This document shows, one piece after another, positions 44,309-54,031 of a stretch of DNA of 64,000 nucleotides. Origin of the DNA: Thiofilum flexile DSM 14609 (lineage in GTDB: Bacteria; Pseudomonadota; Gammaproteobacteria; Thiotrichales; Thiotrichaceae); the NCBI RefSeq assembly GCF_000380185.1, contig NZ_KB904754.1, forward strand, positions 1-64,000, read 5' to 3'. The notes beneath the pieces were generated by a model. It ran no database searches. It was given only the letters and a program-made list of their open reading frames with translations, and was not told where the DNA came from. Positions within the stretch are counted from its first letter, which is position 1. Every line of letters starts with the position of its first letter. The position numbers were made by a program, and so were the translations under genes.

Positions 44309-44354
44309 CAAAAAAAACAAAGCGGGATATAGCTCTCTAGGCTATACCCCGCTT
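44309..44354 (-). terminator. Intrinsic terminator after the TPR-protein gene
   Basis: On the minus strand AAGCGGGGTATAGC pairs with GCTATATCCCGCTT and is followed by a TGTTTTTTT run. It lies 24 bp past the stop of the gene ending at 44378. Confidence 0.88.
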
Positions 44355-44377
44355 CTCATATTGGATAAGCTTAATGC

Positions 44378-45130
44378 TTACTGCCCGATTAAAGCGCCGA
44401 GTTTTTTACCTTTCTCTGGATTGGTAATATCGACATAAACTTTCATATTGATTAACTCAATAGTACGTCCCTGCTCTTTTAACCATGGGCCAATTTCGAT
44501 ATATAAATCCGTTGCTTTTTCAGGATTTTCCATTTTCCAAAAGACATTAGCTAACTCACCCTTATAGGCTGGATTAGCATCTAGTGCCGTTAATTTTTCA
44601 TACCAGCTCACAGCCTCTTCTAGCTTAGCCATATTATTACTCTTAACCCCATCCCAATAGGCTTGGCGGGCTGTTTTTAATAATGACTGCACATCTGAGG
44701 TCTCAGCCATTACGATGGTAGTAGTGGCTACAGTGGTAGTGACGGTATCAACTGGCTCAATATTGGTATCAGCCGCTGCAGACTGGTTTTCCGTTTCCGT
44801 AACGACTTCTTTAACTTCTGCTACCGCTTGGGTAGGTGCAGCAGGGGTAGCTTGATTGCTTTGAGCAGCAGCCGTTTCAGTAGCTGCCGTATCGGTGGGT
44901 GCTGCTTGAGCTGCTTGTGTTGCTTGCTCCGCCATGGCTTGACCACCATGAGCAGCCTGTGCGGAGGGCTGTGGATTAGTCGCTGCTGCTTCAACAGGTG
45001 CCACATTCTTTGCCTCTGGGGTTTTAGCACCTACAAACAAATTTAAGGCAATAGCAATGAAAGCTAAAATCCATGCAAACGCAATCGGATGCTTGAGCAA
45101 CCACTGCCAAGAATCGCGTACTTTATCCAT
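44378..45130 (-). CDS. Membrane-anchored TPR-like protein
   Basis: 250 residues: N-terminal transmembrane helix (~14-34, HPIAFAWILAFIAIALNLF), an Ala/Gln/Thr-rich linker (~40-135) and a C-terminal helical repeat region (~145-235, YWDGVKSNNMAKLEEAVSWYEKLTALDANPAYKGELANVFWKMENPEKATDLYIEIG) like Sel1/TPR repeats. It probably presents a protein-interaction domain to the periplasm. Own terminator follows. Function unknown. Confidence 0.75.
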   Translation of the reverse strand: MDKVRDSWQWLLKHPIAFAWILAFIAIALNLFVGAKTPEAKNVAPVEAAATNPQPSAQAAHGGQAMAEQATQAAQAAPTDTAATETAAAQSNQATPAAPTQAVAEVKEVVTETENQSAAADTNIEPVDTVTTTVATTTIVMAETSDVQSLLKTARQAYWDGVKSNNMAKLEEAVSWYEKLTALDANPAYKGELANVFWKMENPEKATDLYIEIGPWLKEQGRTIELINMKVYVDITNPEKGKKLGALIGQ

Positions 45131-45439
45131 TCCAGACTCCTCTTAAAACTTAAAACGTTTAGGTCAGCTATTAAACAGAATAGTTGGGTATTATTCTGTT
45201 TAGAATAATTACATTGCGTAGGGTGTGGGGGCACAGCATGACTATTTCATTTAATGACACATCACGCTTAGGCTCAGACCCTAAGCTGCTAAAGTCTAAG
45301 CCTATATAGTCATGTTTTTACTTGTCAATCGCTAATAATCAAGCTATGCCTAATAAATTTTCAAATCTAGGGGTAAGACTAACATCAATCCCTTAGAATT
45401 GAACATTTTATCGCAGGATAAAATGTTCAAAGATGCTTG
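45131..45439. other. Intergenic region with one palindrome
   Basis: 309 bp. A perfect 12-bp stem, GAACATTTTATC / GATAAAATGTTC with a 4-nt loop, lies at 45401-45428 just downstream of the Met/His-rich protein gene and may terminate it, although no T-run follows. The rest presumably holds the promoter of the TPR gene; nothing else was found. Confidence 0.5.
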
Positions 45440-46996
45440 TTATTGTGGTTTAGCAGGCGGTTGGTCTTGTGGAGCCATGGGGGCTGGAGGTGCTGACATG
45501 GGGGGAGCCATCCTATTATTAGGAGCAACCATCATGGGCATAGGCATCATACGATAGCCTTGTGGCACGACATAACCTTGAGGCCAACCATAACCCTGCG
45601 GAACAGGCATACCGTTTTGCATTGGTACAGGCATTACCGGTATGAAGTACATCACTTGGGGCTGCTGAGTGTAATACATGTGTGGTTTTGCTGAAGACAT
45701 CGGCGGCATGGGATGACGGCCTGTTGGTGGCATAGGATGGTTAGGTCCAGCTCCCCGCTGAGGCATGAAATGGTTAGGCTTAGCACCACCCACTCCTTGT
45801 TGCGGCATGGGATGATTCGGTTTAGCACCTTGACCATGTTGTGGCATGGGGTGATCCGGTTTCATATGATGCATAGGCATATCATGTTGCATCTGATCCA
45901 TAGGCATATCATGTTGCATCTCTGCTGCCTGTTCAGCCTCAGGAGCTTCAGGAGCTGGAGCAACGACTACAGGCATAGGTGGCGCTTCAGGAGCATTAGC
46001 TTGTTGAGTATCGATGGGCACGGTTAGTAGGGGTTGCGCCGCCATTTGAGGGCTAGGTGGAACCTCTTTAGGTGCCTCTGCTGCTTCAGGATTTGCTGCC
46101 TCTACGGGTGCAGGTTTATCTAGTACCAAACGTGTGGTAGTAGATTCAGATAGTGCTGGAGCCTCAGCGGATTTAGGTGCTTCGGGGGCTGGAGCCGCCG
46201 CTTGAGCTTCTGCTGGTTTGGGCGCATCGGCTGCGGGGGTGGGAGCCGCTTGAGTTTCTGTTGGTTTGGGTGCTTCAGGCGCTAAGGGAATTTCGGTATC
46301 TAGTATTAACAGTCCAGCCGCTGGGGTTGCTGCATCTAGTATAATTTCAGCCTCTTCTACCATTGCCTCATCATCTGCATCATCACTGGCTGCTTCAGCT
46401 TCAGGAGGCGCTTCGGCTGCGTCATCACTCGCAGCTTCAGCTTCAGGAGATGCCTCGGCTGCGGGTGCTGTTGATGATTGTGTTGTTACTTCAGCAGGTG
46501 TCGTCGGTGCTGGAGCAGATGCATCTGTCGCCTGTGACTCAGCAGCGGGAGCATTAGCCGCTTCAGGGGCATTGGATGGTTCTGGGGTAGTAGGTGCCGG
46601 AGGAGCATTTACGGTCATTTTAGGCTCTTCTGGCTTGACCGGCTCGGAGGGAGAAGGAGGCTCTTGAGGATTACTGGCTATGATCACATCACCTGCATCC
46701 GCCATCATTAGACCTTGCGGAGGGGGTGGCATATCCTTTACCGACGTCAGTAGCACTGAATCAGTAAATTCTATATTACCCTCTGACTCACTAAAGGGCC
46801 CAGGTGGTGCATCAGGTAAATTATCCTCAACCGTGCTAGTACTAGTGACTAAAGTAACACTCTCAACCCTATCAGAATCAGAGGCTAAATAAGGGCCTTC
46901 TGGTGGAGCAGGTACACTCTCTACACTAGCAAGTGCGCCTGTAGAACAACAAGCTGCAATGAGCAAGGTTAGCAAACGTTTTTCAAATGTCTTCAT
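45440..46996 (-). CDS. Secreted Pro/Ala-rich protein with Met/His-rich C-terminus
   Basis: 518 residues, not recognised. Signal peptide (1-23, LLTLLIAACCSTGALA). Three diverged N-terminal repeats of PAPPEGPYLASDSD / DAPPGPFSESEG / PPPQGLMMADAG type, each followed by a short VxLxTS-like stretch; a long Ala/Pro/Glu low-complexity middle (~115-350); and a C-terminal region with MQHDMPM, HHMKPDHPMPQHG, AKPNHPMPQQG repeats and a Met/Pro/Tyr tail. The Met/His spacing recalls copper- or silver-binding segments, which is inference. The gene lies upstream of no obvious metal gene, but an RND pump is on the same strand 160 bp away. Confidence 0.7.
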   Translation of the reverse strand: MKTFEKRLLTLLIAACCSTGALASVESVPAPPEGPYLASDSDRVESVTLVTSTSTVEDNLPDAPPGPFSESEGNIEFTDSVLLTSVKDMPPPPQGLMMADAGDVIIASNPQEPPSPSEPVKPEEPKMTVNAPPAPTTPEPSNAPEAANAPAAESQATDASAPAPTTPAEVTTQSSTAPAAEASPEAEAASDDAAEAPPEAEAASDDADDEAMVEEAEIILDAATPAAGLLILDTEIPLAPEAPKPTETQAAPTPAADAPKPAEAQAAAPAPEAPKSAEAPALSESTTTRLVLDKPAPVEAANPEAAEAPKEVPPSPQMAAQPLLTVPIDTQQANAPEAPPMPVVVAPAPEAPEAEQAAEMQHDMPMDQMQHDMPMHHMKPDHPMPQHGQGAKPNHPMPQQGVGGAKPNHFMPQRGAGPNHPMPPTGRHPMPPMSSAKPHMYYTQQPQVMYFIPVMPVPMQNGMPVPQGYGWPQGYVVPQGYRMMPMPMMVAPNNRMAPPMSAPPAPMAPQDQPPAKPQ

Positions 46997-47155
46997 CGTC
47001 TTCTTATCCTCGACAGATTAAAGGGAGTCTCTAGGCTGTGCAGTACTACACTGATGGGGATTCTTGTCAGCAATGACCGCCGTGTGGCCTCACTGTAACA
47101 GTATCCTTTAGTATTTGGATAGTAACCCTTCAGCGCACAACTACTCTTAGCTTTA

Positions 47156-50100
47156 TTACTTTGCTATTTTTCTCAGTGACTTATCACGAAGCTTAGCTTT
47201 AATTAAACGCTGCAATGCCCTTAGTAAATCCAGAATACCCACCCCAATACTGATTATCAGTAACCATAAATATAGTCCAGTGTAAGAAAAAATACTCTTT
47301 AGCATCGAGCCTAATTTACCCTTTGATTGCATAGATTGATTAACACTCTCAGGATTAGGTTTAGCCTCACCACTGCCTAATGAGCGACCCGCACTAATAC
47401 AGCCTAAAGGAATAATAATCAAAGTTAATAAGGTAGAAACCGCACCACCAAAAATCAGCGATACTGCCATACCCTGAAAAATAGGATCAGAAATAATAAC
47501 ACTAGATCCCCCTAATAAAGCTAAAGCAGTAATTAAAATAGGCCGCGTACGTACTTCACAAGAATGAATTACCGCATCCATCACCGTACTACCATTATTC
47601 ACCGCATCACGCGCAAAATCGACTAATAGAATAGAGTTACGCACAATAATACCCGCTAGGGCAATAAAACCAATCATAGAGGTTGCCGTAAATTCAGCTC
47701 CCATCATCCAATGCCCCGGAATAATACCTACTAAAGTTAAAGGAATGGGTGCCATAATAATGGCAGGTAAAATAAAATTACCAAACTGTGCAACAATTAA
47801 CATATAAATCAAAATCAAAGCCGCACCAAAAGCCATACCCATATCACGGAAAGTTTCAAATGTTACTGTCCACTCCCCGCCCCAGACAACAGCGGTTTTA
47901 CTATCAACATTGCTAGGTTCACGTAACCAATAAAACTCATCGGCTAATACGGTGCCGTCGGGTGCAGTATAATTAGCATCCTTTACTAATTGCTCGACTT
48001 GCTTTTGACCATAGACCGGAGCCGCTAAGCGTCCTGTTCCCTCGGCAGTTACAAACTCTACGGGGCGTAAATCTTTATGAAAAATAGGTTTATCTTGCTG
48101 AACTTGTTTAAATGCACCTAATTCATGTAAGGGCACTAATTTACCTTGTGCATTACGTAGCGGTAGCTGTGCTAAACGCATCATTTGCGAGCGCACATTT
48201 AAAGGAATCTGTAAAATAATGGCAGTGGGTTCGACAATGGAGCGCACATTTTTAATATCGCCTACAATAAAATTACCCAGCACCATTTCTAAGGTCTGAT
48301 TAATTTCCTGTACGGTAATACTAGCACGTTGTACTTTACTCTCATCTACTTCAAAACGTACCACATTATAATCAGTCTCCATGAGATTACGAATATCAGT
48401 CAGATTTTCTGCTTGCTCAAAAAACCCAGTGAGATCTTTAGCTACTTGGCGGCGTACCTCATCATCCGGCCCATAAACCTCGGCAACTACCGTTTGCAAT
48501 ACCGGAGGCCCTGGTGGCATTTCAACCACCTCAATACTACCCTGTGCAGCCTTTACTAAGGGCGTGAGTAAATCACGTACCTCTAAAGCAATCTGATGGC
48601 TAGTTCTTTTACGCTGAGATTTATCGACTAATTGGACTTGAATATCTGCCTGCCAAGGCTGTTGACGTAAATAATAATGCCGCACTAGTCCATTAAAATT
48701 AAAAGGTGATGCCGTGCCTATATAACTCTGTAATGCGGTAATTTCTGCAATGGGCTGTATTTTAACGGCTAACTCATGAACTAAATTAGCGGTAACGGGT
48801 AAAGCAGTCCCCTCCGGTAGATTTACTACTACATTAAACTCTGGCTTATTATCTAAGGGCAGCATTTTTACTGAAACAGCTTTCAATGGATACATTAACA
48901 GTATGGCAGCAAAGAATACCCCAATAATACTAAATAACACTAAGTATCCTAATGATTTACGCTCAACTAAAGGCGTTAATAATGCTCTGAAAAAATGCTC
49001 CATATACTGTGCCAGTTTATGTTCTTTTTCAGCATCGTGATGTAATTTTGCTAAACTCGGTTTGAGTAAGTTGGTTAACCAAGGGGTAAAGGCAAAGGCG
49101 GCAAATAAAGAAATAATCATCGCAATCGATCCCAATATGGGAATCGGCTGCATATAAGGCCCCATCATGCCACTCACAAACCCCATCGGTAATAAAGCCG
49201 CTATAACCGTCGCCGTGGCTAAAATAGTAGGATTACCCACTTCGCGCACTGCATCAACGGCAATATCTAAGTCTTGATTACCGGCTAATAGCCAACGCCG
49301 ATAAATGTTCTCTACCACTACAATGGCATCATCAACCAAAATACCAATCGAGAAAATCAGCGCAAATAGACTGACTCGATCAATGGTCATGCCTAAAGCC
49401 CAGGTTGCAAAAACGGTGGTAGTAATCACCGATGGAATCACTAATAACACCACCGTGCCCGCCCTAACACCTAAGGCTAGGCAAACTAAAAGGGTGACAA
49501 TACCTGTGGCAATAAATAGCTTTTTAATTAAATCATTCACTTTAACGCGAGCCGTATCACCATAATCGCGGGTAATGGCTACATTGACATTATCGGGAAT
49601 AATTTGCCCTTTTAAAGTTTCTAAACGCTTTAATACCGCTTGTGAAACATCCACCCCATTGGTACGATTTTTTTTAGCAATGGCAATCGTCACCGCTGCC
49701 GCATCATCCGCTTTCACCGTGCTATCAGGGTAAGCCGCGCCGGTGTAATATCCCACCATGCTGCTCGCATCCCCCGGCCCTTGTTTGACCTCGGCAATGT
49801 CTTGCACATACACCGGACGCCCATTAATCACCGCTACCATTAAGCGCTTAATCTCATCGGCTGAGTTTAAGAAGGCACCGCTATACACTTGATAAACACG
49901 ATTAGTCGATTCAACCCGACCGACTTGATATTCCGAATTTGCCGCTTGAATAATACGCGCTACCTGATCTAAGGTGACGCCAAAAGTAGCTAAACGCTCG
50001 GGCAATATTTCAACCTGTACCGACTCACGCCGCCCAGACACCATAAAGCTTTGGCTGGTATTATTCACCTCACGCAGTTTTTGGGTGACATCTAGGCCAA

Positions 50101-50617
50101 TTAAACGCAATTGCGCATCATCCACCTCATTAGACCATAAGGTAATAGTCACCACAGGGACATCATCCACCCCTTTAGGTTTAACCAAGGGATCATGTGC
50201 CCCTAAAGGTATACGGTCACGATTAGAAGAAAGCTTGTCATAAAGCTTGACCAATGAAGCTTCTAGATCCTGCCCCACTTCAAACTGTACGGTGACCATG
50301 GCTTGACCATAACTAGAGATAGAGTACACATGCTCTACCCCGGTCATTTCCGACAAAATCCCCTCTAAAGGTCGCGCGACTAACCCCTCGACCTCTTTGA
50401 CAGAAGCGCCGGGGTATTGCACAAATACGTCCACCATAGGCACCGAGATTTGCGGATCTTCTTGGCGTGGCGTAATCAGTAACCCTAAAATACCAATGAC
50501 AAAAAAGGACAATAATAATAAAAGTGATAGCGGCGAAGTAATAAATGCCCGTGCCATCCAACCCGCCACGCCTAATGAATGAGACTTTTCGGTCTCTGCT
50601 GTCGATAATGCGTTCAT
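47156..50617 (-). CDS. RND-family efflux permease
   Basis: 1153-residue proton-driven inner-membrane pump: two sets of transmembrane helices each followed by a large periplasmic loop, with the TM4 motif GILVDDAIVVVENIYRRW (the paired aspartates of the proton relay), QEDPQISVPMVDVFVQYPGAS near the start, and the second-half GFIALAGIIVRNSILLVDFARDAV. It is ~100 residues longer than AcrB-type pumps, with an extra C-terminal hydrophobic segment (LYLWLLIISIGVGILDLLRAL). It follows the adaptor gene by 32 bp. Substrate unknown; no TolC-type gene is nearby. Confidence 0.9.
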   Translation of the reverse strand: MNALSTAETEKSHSLGVAGWMARAFITSPLSLLLLLSFFVIGILGLLITPRQEDPQISVPMVDVFVQYPGASVKEVEGLVARPLEGILSEMTGVEHVYSISSYGQAMVTVQFEVGQDLEASLVKLYDKLSSNRDRIPLGAHDPLVKPKGVDDVPVVTITLWSNEVDDAQLRLIGLDVTQKLREVNNTSQSFMVSGRRESVQVEILPERLATFGVTLDQVARIIQAANSEYQVGRVESTNRVYQVYSGAFLNSADEIKRLMVAVINGRPVYVQDIAEVKQGPGDASSMVGYYTGAAYPDSTVKADDAAAVTIAIAKKNRTNGVDVSQAVLKRLETLKGQIIPDNVNVAITRDYGDTARVKVNDLIKKLFIATGIVTLLVCLALGVRAGTVVLLVIPSVITTTVFATWALGMTIDRVSLFALIFSIGILVDDAIVVVENIYRRWLLAGNQDLDIAVDAVREVGNPTILATATVIAALLPMGFVSGMMGPYMQPIPILGSIAMIISLFAAFAFTPWLTNLLKPSLAKLHHDAEKEHKLAQYMEHFFRALLTPLVERKSLGYLVLFSIIGVFFAAILLMYPLKAVSVKMLPLDNKPEFNVVVNLPEGTALPVTANLVHELAVKIQPIAEITALQSYIGTASPFNFNGLVRHYYLRQQPWQADIQVQLVDKSQRKRTSHQIALEVRDLLTPLVKAAQGSIEVVEMPPGPPVLQTVVAEVYGPDDEVRRQVAKDLTGFFEQAENLTDIRNLMETDYNVVRFEVDESKVQRASITVQEINQTLEMVLGNFIVGDIKNVRSIVEPTAIILQIPLNVRSQMMRLAQLPLRNAQGKLVPLHELGAFKQVQQDKPIFHKDLRPVEFVTAEGTGRLAAPVYGQKQVEQLVKDANYTAPDGTVLADEFYWLREPSNVDSKTAVVWGGEWTVTFETFRDMGMAFGAALILIYMLIVAQFGNFILPAIIMAPIPLTLVGIIPGHWMMGAEFTATSMIGFIALAGIIVRNSILLVDFARDAVNNGSTVMDAVIHSCEVRTRPILITALALLGGSSVIISDPIFQGMAVSLIFGGAVSTLLTLIIIPLGCISAGRSLGSGEAKPNPESVNQSMQSKGKLGSMLKSIFSYTGLYLWLLIISIGVGILDLLRALQRLIKAKLRDKSLRKIAK

Positions 50618-50649
50618 AATCCCCTCTAACTAGCCATTAATAACGTGGA

Positions 50650-51807
50650 TTAATTAGGCTGAGTAGCTGTTTCAGCACTCGGCATCCACCCCGAACCTAC
50701 TTTAGGAGGAGGATTATCAATAACTTGCTCATTAGGTTTTAAGCCAGAAACAATTTCAATCTTAGAACCATAGACACTACCCGTACGCACTAAGCGCAAT
50801 TCAGATTTATTATTCGCCACCACTAAAACACTGGGCAAACTCCTGCCCCGCAAAATCGCTGTTTCAGGAATTAATAAGGTTTTAGCCACACTATTAGGAT
50901 TTGCGGGTAGCAATAGTTCTGCATAGACGCCGGGTTTGGTTTGAATCTGAGTGGGTAGATCTAATTTAACAGTGATGGTATGACGCTCTGGATCGGCTAA
51001 AGGGTAAATTTGTGTCACTTTAGCTTTAGTCATGTCACTAACCCCATCAATACGCACATCGATTTCCATGCCTTCTTGAAGCTGATTAATCATACCCGCA
51101 GGGACATCTGCTAGAAGACGCATATATTTCATAAACCCAATGCGTAATAAAGGCTGTCCGGGTTGTACCGCATCACCGACCTCTACTAATTTTTGCAGAA
51201 TAATCCCCTCAAAAGGAGCAATGGCTTGGGTATTACGTAAAGCTGCATCAACCTCTTGGAGCTGCGAGAGGGCTTGTTGCACCATACCATTCGCCTGTGA
51301 GACATGATTAGCGCTGGTCATTAAATCGGAATAACGCACGGCCTCCGAGTTATATCCTCCTAGCACAGTATCTGCCATGGGTTTAGTAAACATTTGATCC
51401 ATGATCGCAGGCAAACCAAAGCCGGGCATAGCTCCTACATCCTTACTACGGGGTGAAATCAGCTCACGATTATATTGAACTTCTGAGGAGCGTAGGGCTG
51501 CTTGAGCATTTTGAATTTGAGCTAATACCGCATTACGTTTTGCCAATAATTGCGACTCATCAATTTGCACCAAGGCGACCTCTTTAGGAAAAGCCGTGCC
51601 TACCTCACCAGCAATAAACTTGACGACTCCCGCCGTTTGCGCGGATAAGGTGACTTCTTTATAAGGGATAACGGTACTGCCTAATATGGAGGTGGATAGA
51701 TTATTGACTACTTCAACCGGCACGATAGTGGCTGCCTTTACTAGGGAGGCACTTAACAGGCTACCTACTAGCAAACCCCACCCCACCATGATCTTCATTC
51801 GTTTCAT
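50650..51807 (-). CDS. RND efflux periplasmic adaptor (membrane fusion protein)
   Basis: 385 residues: signal peptide (1-25), split lipoyl/barrel-sandwich domain (LSAQTAGVVKFIAGEVGTAFPK and IAPFEGIILQKLVEVGDAVQPGQPLLRIG), an alpha-hairpin (~75-190, longer than usual and containing GAMPGFGLPAIMDQMF) and beta-barrel domain (DVRIDGVSDMTKAKVTQIYPLADPERHTITVKL). It links the pump to an outer-membrane channel encoded elsewhere. Confidence 0.92.
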   Translation of the reverse strand: MKRMKIMVGWGLLVGSLLSASLVKAATIVPVEVVNNLSTSILGSTVIPYKEVTLSAQTAGVVKFIAGEVGTAFPKEVALVQIDESQLLAKRNAVLAQIQNAQAALRSSEVQYNRELISPRSKDVGAMPGFGLPAIMDQMFTKPMADTVLGGYNSEAVRYSDLMTSANHVSQANGMVQQALSQLQEVDAALRNTQAIAPFEGIILQKLVEVGDAVQPGQPLLRIGFMKYMRLLADVPAGMINQLQEGMEIDVRIDGVSDMTKAKVTQIYPLADPERHTITVKLDLPTQIQTKPGVYAELLLPANPNSVAKTLLIPETAILRGRSLPSVLVVANNKSELRLVRTGSVYGSKIEIVSGLKPNEQVIDNPPPKVGSGWMPSAETATQPN

Positions 51808-51915
51808 TTAATTACGTCCTCAAAGCTAACAACAGACCTCAGCAGCAAAATAACTCGGCCTGTAACCCCAATCTACGCTTAATGTTGAACTGAATAGTAA
51901 CCCTTTGACTAGCCA

Positions 51916-52524
51916 TCAAAGGGGATAGGGCAATACGGTTCGGGTAAGGGTTCCGAACTGTTTATGTTCAATAATTAACGAGAAAGCATTAGAGTTTGCT
52001 AATATATCTGCATTTTCGGTGCTTGTCTCGCTTTGATTTGCATCAGATTTTATCACCTCTACAGAGGCATTAATGAGCTGGTCTAGTAATACTAAGGTTT
52101 GCGGCTCGGTATGCTGGGCATAATCGGGGTATATCCAGACATCGCGTAATAGTTTTCCCTCACTAAAACGATAACGAATACGTTGTAGGGTATGCCCGCG
52201 CTGTCTACTCCAGTCATAATAATTATTGGCGCTAAACTCCAATAACATCCCCTCCCCCTGACTAATACTAGGCTGAGTCGAATTAAAGTCATTGGTAATC
52301 GCACGAGGAGCCGCTTGGCGTACATCCCGCTCCCACATCATAAAAGCCTGTTGTACTTCTGTTAAGGCCGTGAGTGCATGGCGTGACTGCTGCTCGGTAA
52401 AGATTAACGTGTTTAGCGCTTGATAGGACATCACTGAAATGAGCGCGAAAATGCTCAAGGCAATCAGCACCTCAATTAAAGTAAAACCCTTTTGAGCAGA
52501 TCGAACAGCAGGTACGGTAGTCAT
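51916..52524 (-). CDS. gspJ: Type II secretion minor pseudopilin GspJ
   Basis: 202 residues. Class III prepilin leader cleaved at KG/FTLIEVLIALSIFALISVM (G13/F14, Glu+5). The length and the WERDVRQAAPR segment fit GspJ. It overlaps gspI by four bases and is the last of the four pseudopilin genes; gspK does not follow. Confidence 0.88.
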   Translation of the reverse strand: MTTVPAVRSAQKGFTLIEVLIALSIFALISVMSYQALNTLIFTEQQSRHALTALTEVQQAFMMWERDVRQAAPRAITNDFNSTQPSISQGEGMLLEFSANNYYDWSRQRGHTLQRIRYRFSEGKLLRDVWIYPDYAQHTEPQTLVLLDQLINASVEVIKSDANQSETSTENADILANSNAFSLIIEHKQFGTLTRTVLPYPL

Positions 52525-52910
52525 AACTTAGTTAGCCTAAAACCATGTTCTAGTGCGACACGCTTATCAAAATTATCCGCTTGGGTGCTTACTTCCACCA
52601 CAATTTCAAGCAGTTCTGCCTCCGGTGTCGGCTTAATAGTTTGCCGCCAATACCAAGTACGCCCTGCCATAAGGGTTTCGCCTTGGGTCTCACCTTCAGA
52701 GGCTTGATCAAGTTGAGCGCGGCTGATTTGATTTAAAGCCACCCAACTGCCCAGCGTATTGCTCTCTAATACACTCACGGTATTTAAAGCACTACCGACT
52801 AATTGACTCGTGGCTCCCAATACTAATCCCAAAATAAGCAAAGCCACTAAGACCTCAATGAGACTAAAGCCAGCTTGTGCCGCCACACCTGATTTAGGCC
52901 AATTACTCAT
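52521..52910 (-). CDS. gspI: Type II secretion minor pseudopilin GspI
   Basis: 129 residues. Leader cleaved at AG/FSLIEVLVALLILGLVLG. WVALNQISRAQL and the Trp-rich GRTWYWRQTI match GspI. It overlaps gspH by 8 bp and gspJ by 4 bp. Part of the pseudopilus tip complex. Confidence 0.9.
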   Translation of the reverse strand: MSNWPKSGVAAQAGFSLIEVLVALLILGLVLGATSQLVGSALNTVSVLESNTLGSWVALNQISRAQLDQASEGETQGETLMAGRTWYWRQTIKPTPEAELLEIVVEVSTQADNFDKRVALEHGFRLTKL

Positions 52911-53427
52911 GCCTCACCCGCCCTAGGCTATCCCACTCTTGCTTTAACTCATCTTTAGCATTTAACCAAGCAAACCCAAAAGGTGTCATTTCCCCCGTGG
53001 GCAAAAACACAATCTGCGGTTGACGCGGTGATTCGTCGGTATTGTTAAATAATTTCTCTAACTCAGTAGGTTCAACATAGTCGGGTAAAATGACAGGGAC
53101 TTGTTCTAAATAAAGCTGCTCTTTTAGACTTGGGTCAAATTCATAACGTTGTTGTTTGGCTAAAGTGACCAGTTGCCATTGCTTAGGCGCGGTTTGTTCA
53201 AAAAATTGATAGCCCTTTTGATCAATCAGCAGTCCTAATACTCTTGAACTCACCACCGCCTCATTCTGCGCTAAGCGTAATACAGCACTAAACTCATTAG
53301 AGGCTTGGTCTATCGGGTTCGTTTTAACGGAGCTTAGGGATACACTGGCAATGCCGTAAAGTACACCTAAGATAATGAGTACTAACAACATTTCTAAGAG
53401 TGAAAAACCAGTGTATCGAGCCGGCAT
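52903..53427 (-). CDS. gspH: Type II secretion minor pseudopilin GspH
   Basis: 174 residues. Leader MPARYTG/FSLLEMLLVLIILGVL. The ATG at 53427 gives the usual short leader; a TTG at 53457 is possible but overlaps gspG. AAGGAG lies 13 nt upstream, rather far. Sits between gspG and gspI as in standard gsp operons. Confidence 0.87.
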   Translation of the reverse strand: MPARYTGFSLLEMLLVLIILGVLYGIASVSLSSVKTNPIDQASNEFSAVLRLAQNEAVVSSRVLGLLIDQKGYQFFEQTAPKQWQLVTLAKQQRYEFDPSLKEQLYLEQVPVILPDYVEPTELEKLFNNTDESPRQPQIVFLPTGEMTPFGFAWLNAKDELKQEWDSLGRVRHE

Positions 53428-53444
53428 AGTATTAAATACGCTCC

Positions 53445-53888
53445 TTAGCGCTGCCAATTGCCAATATCATCATCACTTTCTTTGCCATCTTTACCGAGGC
53501 TAAACACATCATAGTCACCGCCACTTTTAGCGCCCGGACTCGCATAACGATATTCACGCCCCCAAGGATCAACCGGAATATCTTTGGCCCCTTTAATATA
53601 AGGCCCCTGCCAATTACGTGGAATCGGCTCACCAGAAGGTTTAGTCACCAGTGCTTTTAAGCCTTGCTCAGTTGAGGGTAGCGCTGAATTTTGGGCTTGA
53701 TAGAGCGTTAGGGTGGTTTCTAAATTTTTGATCGCACTCGCCGCTGCGACACGTTTCCCCTCATCGGAAGCCCCTGTCATATTAGGAATAGCTACTGCTA
53801 GCAGCACGCCTATGATAGTAATGACAATTAATAGCTCCATTAATGAAAAGCCTTGGGTTTTACGGCTATAACGACGTTGTTGCCTCAT
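53445..53888 (-). CDS. gspG: Type II secretion major pseudopilin GspG
   Basis: 147 residues. Leader cleaved at QG/FSLMELLIVITIIGVLLAVAIPN, then the highly conserved STEQGLKALVTKPSGEP, WQGPYIKG and DPWGREYRYASPG. It forms the pseudopilus shaft. First of a gspGHIJ set, divergent from rhombosortase. The core gsp genes (C-F, K-M) are outside the window. Confidence 0.96.
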   Translation of the reverse strand: MRQQRRYSRKTQGFSLMELLIVITIIGVLLAVAIPNMTGASDEGKRVAAASAIKNLETTLTLYQAQNSALPSTEQGLKALVTKPSGEPIPRNWQGPYIKGAKDIPVDPWGREYRYASPGAKSGGDYDVFSLGKDGKESDDDIGNWQR

Positions 53889-54031
53889 AATCCTTATCCT
53901 ATTTGATCCTGCTATTATCAGTAATTTTAATTTAAAGTGTGGGTGGTTAAAATCGTGTCAGTAAAGCCTAGATTAGGCCATGCTCTGTCACCCTCTATAG
54001 ACTAATTATCCTTTCTTAAGGTTTTAGCATT

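Noticed and set aside
44214-44438. A 74-codon plus-strand open frame over a terminator
   Set aside because: It overlaps the end of the TPR gene and its intrinsic terminator and has no homologous features.
45713-46892. Several plus-strand open frames opposite the Met/His-rich protein
   Set aside because: They reflect Pro/Ala codon composition on the other strand; the minus-strand frame has a clear signal peptide.
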